Shown: one piece after another, positions 37,222 through 45,419 of the stretch | How positions within the stretch are numbered: the first letter of the stretch is position 1 | How the letters are laid out: every line of letters starts with the position of its first letter | From: Corynebacterium suranareeae | GTDB lineage: Bacteria; Actinomycetota; Actinomycetes; Mycobacteriales; Mycobacteriaceae | Direction: 5' to 3' | Assembly: GCF_002355155.1 (NCBI RefSeq) | Contig: NZ_AP017369.1 | Span: 3,286,001 to 3,350,000, forward strand | Length of the DNA: 64,000 bases | Position numbers and translations under genes: made by a program | Notes under the pieces: generated by a model | The model's database searches: none | What the model was told of the DNA's origin: nothing | Seen by the model: only the letters and a program-made list of their open reading frames with translations

Positions 37222-40017
37222 ATGTTTCGAGCAAAGATCACACGATGTATTGCAACAGTTCTTAGTGTGTTCTTGATTGCTGGTATCGTCACGCCTACAG
37301 TTTCTCAAGCCCAAACTTCTAGCCCGTACGACCCGCTGTCAACTTATCTAGACGATGCTTACTCATATGGCTATGGAGGCCTATTAGATCTTCGATTGTT
37401 AAATCAACATCTACGAATAGGTCCAGATAATCGTGCTCTTACCGTGGCGGAGCTGAATGGCGTAAACCAACTTTGGGAAGCGCTAGAAGATGACACTAAT
37501 AATGAAGAGCCCAACACTTCTTCGATCAATCTTGGACTTTTAGAACTCATTAACGTCAACCTTGGCCAAATATCTCTTCCCCTATTGGGCGATGGAGGAC
37601 TGCTTCAATTCGTCCTAAACGACGCCCAAGTTGGTGTTCTTAGAGAATTCGCTCATGCACCTTCGGTGAATCATGCGATTGGTGCAGTAGGTGTCGTAAG
37701 TGATTCGGGTGGTTTGGAAGTAACACAACCAGGCGAAGGCGCAAATGCAGAAATAAATATCCTGAGCTTGCTCGATCTTCAAAGCACTATTATCGCAGAC
37801 ACAGTTATCGATGAAGCCCACCTTTCACTCGGTGCATTAAGCGCTGGAGCAATTAAGCCTGACCAAAATCTTAATGAACTTCCTGCGCTAAACTGCGCCG
37901 CAAATTACACCGAATTTGATTACAACAAGCTTGACCCAAGCGAGGATCTTTTCGGAACACCGTCCGTACTTGAACAAGAAGATGGCCGAATCTGTAGCTC
38001 TTATCAAATCGCTGATGCTGAGCTAGTCATCAGTGCTCCTCTAGTCGGTGGCCTGGTGACTGAACTGGGAAGCACACTGAGAACACTTTTAGGCGGAGTC
38101 GAAAACACACTCAACTTGCTGCTCGGCTCTGACGGGGTACTAGAGGTCCTGGGTCCAGTTCTGGATCCAATTCTTTCTGTCACCGCTGAAGCTAGTATCG
38201 ATGAAGACACCATTGTTAATTCGCTTCTAATCGATCCCCTGACTTCTTCGGATGAACTGGTAACAATCGATCTCGGCACAGGATTGATAAAAGTAGATCT
38301 TGAAAAACTACATACTGACGGTTTAAGCAATTTAGAGCCCAATACATCACTCTTGACTGCTGCGCAGTTGGCAAAAATCACAGATACTGTGACAAACCTC
38401 TTGACAGCAAGTGCCGTAGAAGAGCCAAACGGTCTCAACGCAAAACTAGATAAAATACTGCGTGGAGAAAATAAGCAGGGTGGTTTATATGCAACGGAAC
38501 TTACCCTCGACGTATGTGTGCTTGGGGTTTTGGTTGACTGCTTGCTAGAAGTTGAGCTAATTGCCACCCTCGGAGGTCTGCTCACTGGAGCTACTGGAAC
38601 CACTGACATAGACGAGTATCGAAATGACCCTTATGGAAAATACTATCGCTCCGGAGCTCTCGGTCTCATCCTCGGACCAGTTGTTGCAACACTTTTGAGC
38701 ACAGTTGGTGGAATCGTTGAAGGCCTTCTCTTCGGAAACGATGACAATCCATCTGGTCTCTTGGGCGGCCTCCTAGGTGATCTCCAAACAGCAGTCATCA
38801 GTCCGTTACTTTCAACGCTGAATCCTGCATTAGTTCTAGTACTAGATCCGATTGCCAATATCATCATTAACCGACAGACTTTAGTAGAAGTTGAGCACGG
38901 CACAGTATTCACCGTCTCTGCGCTTGAAGTTAATATTCTGGATCTAGGAACATCTGCGAGCGATGTAATTCATCTACCATTGGCCACCGCATCTGTCATG
39001 GCACAACATTGGAAGCCATTCGAGATACAGCTAAACGTCGCCAAACAAGGTGATGGTCGTAATTTGCATAGCGGTGGTTTCACTTATGATCTGCAATGTG
39101 TCGATGGAACTACGCCGGTTTTCGAATCTGAACTAGTGGAATACACATCTAACAAAGTCGGAGAAAGATTTGAATATTCATCTGCTCAAAACCAGTTGCA
39201 ATTAGTTGGCGCTACAGGGTTAACAAGCACTGCTCTACTTCCCGCAGGTTCTGAATGCCAATTGATGGCGAATCCTTCGTTGGCAACTGAGAAGTTTTCA
39301 GCTCTTCAACCGACAGGCACAACTCCTACAAGAACTCCATACACTTACTTCCTTGACACTAGCGATCAGGGCCTTCAGGTGTCGGCCGGAGAATCATTGT
39401 GGGAAACGATCACGGATCTAGATAGTCTCAGTTCTTATTCTGTTGAAGATGCGTGGAAGCAGCACTCCATCACTATTACGGTTCCTGAACAAGGGGATAA
39501 AATTCCTTTCAATATTGTTCACTCCTACGACATTGACACTCGAAATATTGAAGTCGTTGCAACGACCGATGGTGTGGCTCCAACTGATCCTTACGTCTTC
39601 GAATACTCGATTGACAGTGGTGCCACTTGGACACCAGTTGTGGATAATCTCATTTCAAATGTCCCGTTCATTGATGGGACTAGTTTGGAACCAATTCAGG
39701 TTCTTGTTCGCGAGCAGCTACCCACACCAGTACCCGATGTCTCTTGGATGATCGCGGATCCAGAAACTCAGTTAGACAGCACAGTAGAAAATGGGTATTC
39801 AACTGCTAAACAATTTGCTGCTGGGTATGGCCTCGATGCAGATTCCTCGACAACTCCGAATCTTCAACTCGTGGCGGCCAACGGAGTTCCCGTCGAGATC
39901 AACTTTGAAGCCATGCTTCCAAAGACCGGTCAGACAACATTGGTGTGGGTCATTGGTTTGGGACTACTCACAGCACTCGGTGCAGTGATCATGTACGTGC
40001 GGAGCAGGAAGCAGTAA
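37222..40017 (+). CDS. Large LPKTG surface protein, candidate pilus tip adhesin (anchor G type)
   Basis: About 931 residues from ATG 37222, which has AAGAGG (37211-37216) in front. An ATG 14 codons upstream overlaps the minor pilin gene and would put polar residues before the signal peptide. After the signal peptide (ending Ser-Gln-Ala-Gln) the first 600 residues are rich in Leu/Gly/Val/Asn with repeated short patterns such as Leu-Leu-Gly-Gly-Leu. They resemble the loosely defined 'choice-of-anchor G' proteins of actinobacteria. The end is LPKTG (about 899-903), a helix and Arg-Ser-Arg-Lys. No von Willebrand A domain is visible, unlike many SpaC tips. By eye the gene is richer in A/T and rare codons than its neighbours. 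Confidence 0.8.
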   Translation: MFRAKITRCIATVLSVFLIAGIVTPTVSQAQTSSPYDPLSTYLDDAYSYGYGGLLDLRLLNQHLRIGPDNRALTVAELNGVNQLWEALEDDTNNEEPNTSSINLGLLELINVNLGQISLPLLGDGGLLQFVLNDAQVGVLREFAHAPSVNHAIGAVGVVSDSGGLEVTQPGEGANAEINILSLLDLQSTIIADTVIDEAHLSLGALSAGAIKPDQNLNELPALNCAANYTEFDYNKLDPSEDLFGTPSVLEQEDGRICSSYQIADAELVISAPLVGGLVTELGSTLRTLLGGVENTLNLLLGSDGVLEVLGPVLDPILSVTAEASIDEDTIVNSLLIDPLTSSDELVTIDLGTGLIKVDLEKLHTDGLSNLEPNTSLLTAAQLAKITDTVTNLLTASAVEEPNGLNAKLDKILRGENKQGGLYATELTLDVCVLGVLVDCLLEVELIATLGGLLTGATGTTDIDEYRNDPYGKYYRSGALGLILGPVVATLLSTVGGIVEGLLFGNDDNPSGLLGGLLGDLQTAVISPLLSTLNPALVLVLDPIANIIINRQTLVEVEHGTVFTVSALEVNILDLGTSASDVIHLPLATASVMAQHWKPFEIQLNVAKQGDGRNLHSGGFTYDLQCVDGTTPVFESELVEYTSNKVGERFEYSSAQNQLQLVGATGLTSTALLPAGSECQLMANPSLATEKFSALQPTGTTPTRTPYTYFLDTSDQGLQVSAGESLWETITDLDSLSSYSVEDAWKQHSITITVPEQGDKIPFNIVHSYDIDTRNIEVVATTDGVAPTDPYVFEYSIDSGATWTPVVDNLISNVPFIDGTSLEPIQVLVREQLPTPVPDVSWMIADPETQLDSTVENGYSTAKQFAAGYGLDADSSTTPNLQLVAANGVPVEINFEAMLPKTGQTTLVWVIGLGLLTALGAVIMYVRSRKQ

Positions 40018-40899
40018 TTGTCTAAACATCAAAAGGTAGCCAAGGCCGGTAGTGCGGGGCGTGGGTCTCGTATTACTTCGTTGGTCTTGCTGATCGTAAG
40101 TTTGGCTCTGCTGTCGTATCCGGTGGTTGCTACAGTGTTGGCGGATTACAACAATAGTGAGAATGCTCGTCGATACGCGGAGGAGATTACGGAGTCCGCG
40201 ACGCCAGAGACGATCCAGCAGCTGCGCAGCAAGGCGGAGGATTACAACGCTGACCTGTGGGCTACTGGGCACCCGGTGCGGCAGGAAAATCCGGAGGATC
40301 CTGCGTACCAGGGTTATAAGGAGCAGTTGCTGACTTCGGATCGCTCAACCACGATGGCTCGCATTCAGATTCCGGATGTGGGTATTGATCTGCCGATTTA
40401 TCACGGTACGACTGATGATGTTTTGTACCGAGGTGCTGGCCATATGTACAATTCTGACCTACCGATTGGTGGAGAGAGCAGTACTTCGGTGATTACTGCG
40501 CATACGGGCATGGTGAATGCGAGTATGTTCGATAACCTGGGAAAACTTAAAGAGGGCGAGCCTGTTTACATTAATGTTCTTGGTGAGACTCTGCGCTATC
40601 GGATGACTGGCTACGAAGTGGTGAAGCCGGAAGATTATGATGCGGTGACGTACGAGGATGGGGTGGATAAGCTCATTCTGATTACCTGTACTCCGTACGG
40701 CATTAACTCGGATAGATTGCTGGTCACTGCCGAGCGAGATCACTCGCCGATTGAAGAAGGTGAAGTTCCTGATGGTTGGCGTTTACAGCTGTCGTGGTGG
40801 ATGAAGCTGGACTTGGCGATTATTGCCACCATTATTGCGATTGCGTTGTGGTCAACAATCCGCCGGAGGAAGAATCTCAAAGTAGAAATTTCAGGATAA
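40018..40899 (+). CDS. Class C sortase 2
   Basis: 293 residues starting at TTG 40018, directly after the previous stop. Membrane helices lie at about 20-42 and 263-283. Catalytic residues are His162 (Thr-Ala-His-Thr-Gly), Cys224 (Leu-Ile-Thr-Cys) and Arg233. The lid region reads Glu-Asp-Pro-Ala rather than Asp-Pro-Trp/Phe, so this enzyme may have a different lid from sortase 1. Two class C sortases in one locus, one per pilin pair, is the SpaD-E-F-like arrangement of C. diphtheriae. No housekeeping class E sortase is in the window. Confidence 0.93.
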   Translation: MSKHQKVAKAGSAGRGSRITSLVLLIVSLALLSYPVVATVLADYNNSENARRYAEEITESATPETIQQLRSKAEDYNADLWATGHPVRQENPEDPAYQGYKEQLLTSDRSTTMARIQIPDVGIDLPIYHGTTDDVLYRGAGHMYNSDLPIGGESSTSVITAHTGMVNASMFDNLGKLKEGEPVYINVLGETLRYRMTGYEVVKPEDYDAVTYEDGVDKLILITCTPYGINSDRLLVTAERDHSPIEEGEVPDGWRLQLSWWMKLDLAIIATIIAIALWSTIRRRKNLKVEISG

Positions 40900-40943
40900 T
40901 CCCTTAAATACATCTGTCCCGCCTAGGCGCTACTCTATTAACC

Positions 40944-42188
40944 ATGGATTCACCAGGACAGGGCGAGATTGCCCGCGATAGTCAAGGACGCCCGATACTG
41001 GACCGGTATGGTCGGCCGGTTCGGGTTCGTCCGCAACCGCGGCAAACTCCCCCGGCTCCTCGAACCCCTCCGGTGAATGAAACGCGGGTCTATCAGCCAA
41101 GGCAAACGCCACCGCGCCAGACTCCTCCAAGGCAGACACCTCCACGACAAATGCCTCCTAGGCAAACCCCACCGAGGCAGGTTCCCCCACAACAGCATTA
41201 CCAGCAGCCTGGTCAGATCGGACAGGTTCGTCCACAGCCGCCGGTGATTGCAAATGGTGGAGGGAGACGTCGAAAAGCAATATCTTTTAAGCCCCGTGGC
41301 TGCCTTGGCTCGCTCGCGGGCCTGGTGGCTGTGGTGCTGGTGCTCGCTTTTGTGGTCGCGCTGTGGGCGGATGCCAAGCTGAATCGCGTGGATGCGACGC
41401 CGGCGACGCAGGTGGCGAACACCGCTGGAACGAACTGGCTGCTGGTGGGTTCGGATTCACGGCAGGGTTTAAGTGATGAGGATATTGAGCGGCTGGGTAC
41501 CGGCGGCGATATCGGTGTGGGGCGTACGGACACGATCATGGTGTTGCATATGCCGCGCACCGGCGAGCCGACGTTGTTGTCGATTCCGCGTGATTCTTAT
41601 GTCAATGTCCCTGGTTGGGGCATGGATAAGGCGAACGCCGCGTTTACCGTGGGTGGCCCGGAGCTGCTCACGCAAACCGTGGAAGAGGCCACTGGCCTGC
41701 GGATTGATCACTATGCGGAAATCGGCATGGGTGGTTTGGCAAACATGGTCGATGCGGTAGGCGGCGTGGAAATGTGTCCCGCTGAGGCCATGTATGATCC
41801 GCTGGCGAACCTGGATATTCAGGCTGGTTGCCAGGAATTTGATGGCGCGACCGCGCTGGGTTATGTGCGCACCCGTGCCACTGCCCTGGGCGATTTGGAC
41901 CGCGTGGTGCGCCAGCGTGAATTTTTCTCCGCGCTGCTGAGTACCGCCACATCCCCGGGCACGCTGCTGAATCCGTTCCGCACCTTCCCGATGATCTCCA
42001 ACGCAGTGGGAACATTCACGGTGGGCGAAGGCGATCACGTATGGCACTTGGCAAGGTTGGCGCTGGCGATGCGCGGTGGAATCCAGACAGAAACCGTGCC
42101 GATCGCATCATTTGCCGACTATGACGTAGGAAACGTGGCGATCTGGGATGAAGCTGGAGCCGAAGCATTATTTAGCTCCATGCGCTAA
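40944..42188 (+). CDS. LytR-CpsA-Psr (LCP) cell-wall ligase with Pro/Gln-rich cytoplasmic tail
   Basis: 414 residues. The cytoplasmic N-terminus holds about six tandem copies of Arg-Gln-Thr-Pro-Pro (residues 53-84). One membrane helix (about 122-141) leads to an extracytoplasmic LCP domain with Val-Gly-Ser-Asp-Ser-Arg, Gly-Arg-Thr-Asp-Thr-Ile-Met-Val and the catalytic-type Ser-Ile-Pro-Arg-Asp-Ser-Tyr. In mycolate bacteria LCP proteins join arabinogalactan to peptidoglycan. This one lies just after the pilus island but is in a family found generally in the genus, and probably belongs to the core chromosome that the island interrupts. Confidence 0.93.
   Translation: MDSPGQGEIARDSQGRPILDRYGRPVRVRPQPRQTPPAPRTPPVNETRVYQPRQTPPRQTPPRQTPPRQMPPRQTPPRQVPPQQHYQQPGQIGQVRPQPPVIANGGGRRRKAISFKPRGCLGSLAGLVAVVLVLAFVVALWADAKLNRVDATPATQVANTAGTNWLLVGSDSRQGLSDEDIERLGTGGDIGVGRTDTIMVLHMPRTGEPTLLSIPRDSYVNVPGWGMDKANAAFTVGGPELLTQTVEEATGLRIDHYAEIGMGGLANMVDAVGGVEMCPAEAMYDPLANLDIQAGCQEFDGATALGYVRTRATALGDLDRVVRQREFFSALLSTATSPGTLLNPFRTFPMISNAVGTFTVGEGDHVWHLARLALAMRGGIQTETVPIASFADYDVGNVAIWDEAGAEALFSSMR
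41097..41196 (+). repeat. Short tandem coding repeats in the LCP gene
   Basis: Degenerate 15-base units of the type AGGCAAACNCCNCCN encode Arg-Gln-Thr-Pro-Pro about six times. In-frame gain or loss of units would only change the length of the cytoplasmic tail. Confidence 0.8.
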
Positions 42189-42310
42189 AACCCCAGCTAA
42201 TTACTCACAGGAAGTGTTCAGTGAACTTTTGGGCTAATTAATTATCTTCCCTAGAATCTTGGATACTTCCCTCCACGGATCGCTAACGAAGCAGTTTTAT
42301 CGTTGGACTC

Positions 42311-43171
42311 ATGAAAAAGCACCTCATGATTCCAGCGGCTCTGCTCATCGGTTCCCTCGCGCTTGTCAGCTGCGCACCGACGCCTGCCACGCAAAACGTC
42401 GAAACCGTCTCCGCCGCCATGACCGACACCCCGACCTACACCTCCTCATCACGGTCCGTGGAATCCACCGCCGGCACGGTCGCCGCCACCGAGGAAGCCG
42501 CGCTCACCCTGCAGGCCAACAGCCCCGGGGTGCCCGGCGCCGGAGGCACAAGATATAGCTTTAATTCACTTACGGTTTCCGAACAGGCCGCGGCAAGTGC
42601 CGTGCTAAAAGCCTTGCTTAACGACGCCTCCTCCCAACACTTCGCACACCCCTCCTACCTCGACATCTCAGGAACGCCTTCGGCGGATAACACCTGGGGA
42701 GTATCTTTCAGCGGAGACGCCGGATCAGCTTCGGCAATTTTCTCAGGCGGTGGCGTGGAAATCTCCGCCGTTGATATGCCACTATCCGCCGACTCCCTGC
42801 CCCAGATGAATTCCTTCTACAGCAGCCTGACTCAAGAGCAATTGGATGGTTTGGAATCCGGTATAGCTGTTTCTTCACTGAGCGCTGGCCAACAGGACGT
42901 GCTTTTAGATATGGTGGCTACCTCTGTCGGTTTGGCAGACAGTGAAACCACCGACACGATGATCACCAAGATCCGCGATTCCTTATCCGATACGTATCTA
43001 TTTGGCACCGCCGATGAACTTTCGATAAGCGGCCCAGAGGTAGATTTCGAGGTTTCCCGCCAGGGCAGTGCGTTGAAGGTGACTTACCGAGACCCAAGCA
43101 CCGATAGTTTGATCGCCGAAGAACGAGTGGACATTTCCGGTGTGGCTGCTGCACCCCCTGAGGTTGTTTAG
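42311..43171 (+). CDS. Lipoprotein, diverged DUF3500-like paralogue 1
   Basis: 286 residues with a lipoprotein signal, lipobox LVSC and acylated Cys21, then a Ser/Thr-rich linker. The C-terminal part aligns by eye with the second lipoprotein (43821-45062): Leu-Leu-x-Asp-x-Val-Ala-x-x-Val-Gly-Leu-Ala-Asp, Ile-Arg-x-x-Leu-x-Asp-Thr-Tyr, Ser-Gly-Pro-x-Val and Tyr-Arg-Asp-Pro. It is about 125 residues shorter and lacks the Gly-His-His-Ile-Gly segment of the paralogue, so any metal or catalytic function there is probably lost. A copy of the 235-bp element follows its stop. Confidence 0.8.
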   Translation: MKKHLMIPAALLIGSLALVSCAPTPATQNVETVSAAMTDTPTYTSSSRSVESTAGTVAATEEAALTLQANSPGVPGAGGTRYSFNSLTVSEQAAASAVLKALLNDASSQHFAHPSYLDISGTPSADNTWGVSFSGDAGSASAIFSGGGVEISAVDMPLSADSLPQMNSFYSSLTQEQLDGLESGIAVSSLSAGQQDVLLDMVATSVGLADSETTDTMITKIRDSLSDTYLFGTADELSISGPEVDFEVSRQGSALKVTYRDPSTDSLIAEERVDISGVAAAPPEVV

Positions 43172-43235
43172 GGTTTCTTGGTTGTTATGGTTTTTGTGGT
43201 TTGCAGGCGTTGATACTGCATTGATACTGCATATA

Positions 43236-43470
43236 CGACCAAATCCATAGGTGTTCTGAGAATTCTTGGTCGCCAGTGCAAGTTTACTGGTCTAGATAAC
43301 GCCGCATTTGACCAAAGCTTGCTCTCAGAACAGCTCGCTTGGTCGCCAGATGAAGTGAGGTGCAATTGTTGATTTTGAGCCCAGAAAAAGTGACCTCACA
43401 GAATCGCGTGTGAGAGCCTTTCCGGTCCAGGGTGATGCAAATACTCATCTGGAAAACCCGGTCGCTTAAA
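43236..43470. repeat. 235-bp structured element, copy A
   Basis: Lies 64 bases after the stop of lipoprotein 1. It matches 45108-45342 along its whole length, by eye about 70 % or more. Both copies keep two stem-loops: CGACCAA (43236) with TTGGTCG (43266), and GACCAA (43310) with TTGGTC (43339). The words TTGGTCGCCAG and GTGAAGTGAGGTGCAA-like segments recur. No coding sequence or terminator T-run was found. The function is unknown. Confidence 0.85.
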
Positions 43471-43820
43471 TTGGCTGTCATGGACAGAAGAACAGGTTAA
43501 GGGAAAATGTGTGCTTCCCGCGGTCACCACTAGAGCCGTACATTACACAACAAGATATTGGCAAAATGGAGGCCAAAATCGAGAAATCTTGTTGTCTTAT
43601 GTACATCAGCCTTCTGCCAAGACCCTCCCCTTTTCAACGGTCAGGGGTTGCCGGATCGCATTGTCGTGAGATCATTTCTTTGGCCTACAAAAAGCACACA
43701 CCTCCCCCTCTTGTAGGAGAAATGGCAGCTCAACACACACAGAAACTGTTCAGCAATCATGCAGATACTTCCCTTTTAGCTTTCATCACCTTGCGAGCAT
43801 GAAGTTTCAAGTTAGTTCTC
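43471..43820. other. Gene-poor stretch before lipoprotein 2
   Basis: About 350 bases. A 97-codon open frame (43509-43802) has no ribosome-binding site and no recognisable composition, and is probably not a gene. Promoter elements for the downstream lipoprotein must lie here, but I cannot place them. Confidence 0.4.
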
Positions 43821-45062
43821 ATGCGCCTCAACAAACGAATCCCCGCAGCACTTTCCGGACTGCTGCTTTCCACTGCCCTTCTTGCCGGTTGCTCAACTTC
43901 TGGAACCGACGAGACCACGACAACGACCGTTTCCTCTGCTGCGGCATCAACCATCACTTCCACTTCTTCAGACTCTTCGGACTCTTCGGCCTCAAGCACA
44001 ACCGCAGAGACCATCTCCAACACTGCGGACGCTGCCCAAGCATTTTTGGATACTTTGTCCACTGAAGAACAAGACGCCGTTCTCTACGACTACGACGCCG
44101 AAGAAAAGTCCACCGGCTGGTCCAACTTCCCCGTGACTTTCGTTGAACGCTCCGGTGTAAACCTCACTGATCTCACCGAAGAACAGCAGGCAGCAGCACT
44201 CAATGTTCTAAAGAACCTGCTCAATGATGACGCCTACCAAATGATCGAGGAGATCATGGCTGGCGATCAGTACCTCAACGATGAAAGCAACTCCACCGAG
44301 GATTCCCTTGGCCAGTACTACATCGCATTCTTCGGCGATCCAAGCAGTGATTCTGATTGGGCAATCCAATTCGGTGGCCACCACATCGGCATCAACGCCA
44401 CCTTCTCTGATGGTGAGATCACTTTCGCCCCAACTCACCTTGGCACCCAACCTTCCAAGTGGACCAATGAAGACGGCGAAACCATCTCCGCTCTGGGCAA
44501 TATGTACGACACCGCTTTCGCCTTCTACGACAGCCTGACCGAAGAGCAGCAAGAAGCTCTCTACCAGGGCGAAGAACTTGATTCCATGGTGTGCGCACCA
44601 GGCAGCACGTGTGACTACCCAACCGGTACTGGCTTGAAAGGTTCCGACCTCACTGATGAGCAAAAAGAATTGCTCATTGATGTCATCGCAAACTGGGTTG
44701 GTCTAGCCGATGAGGAAACCACCGAAACTGAACTCGACGCGATTCGTGAAACCTTGGATGACACCTACATCAACTGGTCTGGTGCCACCGAATACGACAC
44801 CTCCACCGGCGAAGGCATCTACTTCCAAATCAGTGGTCCAAAGGTTTATATTGAGTTCGCTAACCAGCAGGGATCTGCAGGTGCCGATATTGACGGCGTC
44901 ATCACCGCTGGTTGGGGGCATATTCACACCATCTACCGTGATCCAACCAATGATTACGCTAATTCTGTCACCCAGGAAGAAGCCAGCGGAATGATGGGCG
45001 GACCTGGCGGTGACGGTGGCGAAATGCCTTCCGGAATGCCTGGTGAAGCTCCATCAAATTAA
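43821..45062 (+). CDS. DUF3500-type lipoprotein, paralogue 2
   Basis: 413 residues with a lipoprotein signal, lipobox LAGC and acylated Cys24, then a Thr/Ser-rich linker. The folded part contains Phe-Leu-Asp-Thr-Leu-Ser-Thr-Glu-Glu-Gln, Trp-Ala-Ile-Gln-Phe-Gly-Gly-His-His-Ile-Gly-Ile-Asn and Ile-Tyr-Arg-Asp-Pro-Thr-Asn-Asp-Tyr, the pattern of DUF3500 proteins. The family has no established activity. The two adjacent histidines are candidates for a metal or ligand site. The tail is Gly/Met/Pro-rich. The shorter paralogue lies 650 bases upstream, so this is a tandem duplication. Confidence 0.84.
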   Translation: MRLNKRIPAALSGLLLSTALLAGCSTSGTDETTTTTVSSAAASTITSTSSDSSDSSASSTTAETISNTADAAQAFLDTLSTEEQDAVLYDYDAEEKSTGWSNFPVTFVERSGVNLTDLTEEQQAAALNVLKNLLNDDAYQMIEEIMAGDQYLNDESNSTEDSLGQYYIAFFGDPSSDSDWAIQFGGHHIGINATFSDGEITFAPTHLGTQPSKWTNEDGETISALGNMYDTAFAFYDSLTEEQQEALYQGEELDSMVCAPGSTCDYPTGTGLKGSDLTDEQKELLIDVIANWVGLADEETTETELDAIRETLDDTYINWSGATEYDTSTGEGIYFQISGPKVYIEFANQQGSAGADIDGVITAGWGHIHTIYRDPTNDYANSVTQEEASGMMGGPGGDGGEMPSGMPGEAPSN

Positions 45063-45107
45063 CAAGGCACTAGAATGATCCGCCGCTAAGTTGCACACCA
45101 AACTAGG

Positions 45108-45342
45108 CGACCAAATCCATAGGGGCTAACACGGTTCTTGGTCGCCAGATCAAATCTGCAAGCCTGGAAAACGTCACACACGACCAAAAATCTCCTTTGG
45201 ATGAGCTGCCTTGGTCTCCAGGTGAAGTGAGGTGCAAATCTTAAAGATTGGGGCCAGAAAAGTGACTCCACAGATTCGCGTGTAAAGCCCTGGCAGAGCT
45301 TGGGTGATACAAATACTCGATCTCAAAATCCAGTTGCTTAAA
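45108..45342. repeat. 235-bp structured element, copy B
   Basis: Starts 46 bases after the stop of lipoprotein 2 and has the same length as copy A. Stem-loops are CGACCAA (45108) with TTGGTCG (45138) and GACCAA (45182) with TTGGTC (45211). The surrounding loop sequence differs from copy A while the paired bases are kept. It lies between the lipoprotein stop and the terminator at 45362-45404. Confidence 0.85.
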
Positions 45343-45361
45343 AACCGTATTAGATCCCAGA

Positions 45362-45404
45362 CAAAAGCGCGCACCCCATCACAGAAAAGGGGCACGCGCT
45401 TTTG
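45362..45404. terminator. Terminator hairpin between lipoprotein 2 and DUF5926 gene
   Basis: Arms CAAAAGCGCG (45362-45371) and CGCGCTTTTG (45395-45404), extended by CCCC/GGGG inside (one mismatched pair). It serves the minus-strand DUF5926 transcript and probably the plus-strand one as well. Confidence 0.85.
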
Positions 45405-45419
45405 GTGTGTTTATGTATT

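Noticed and set aside
43509..43802. 97-codon open frame between the two lipoproteins
   Set aside because: It lacks a ribosome-binding site and any protein-like pattern, and its surroundings look like non-coding repeat-associated DNA.
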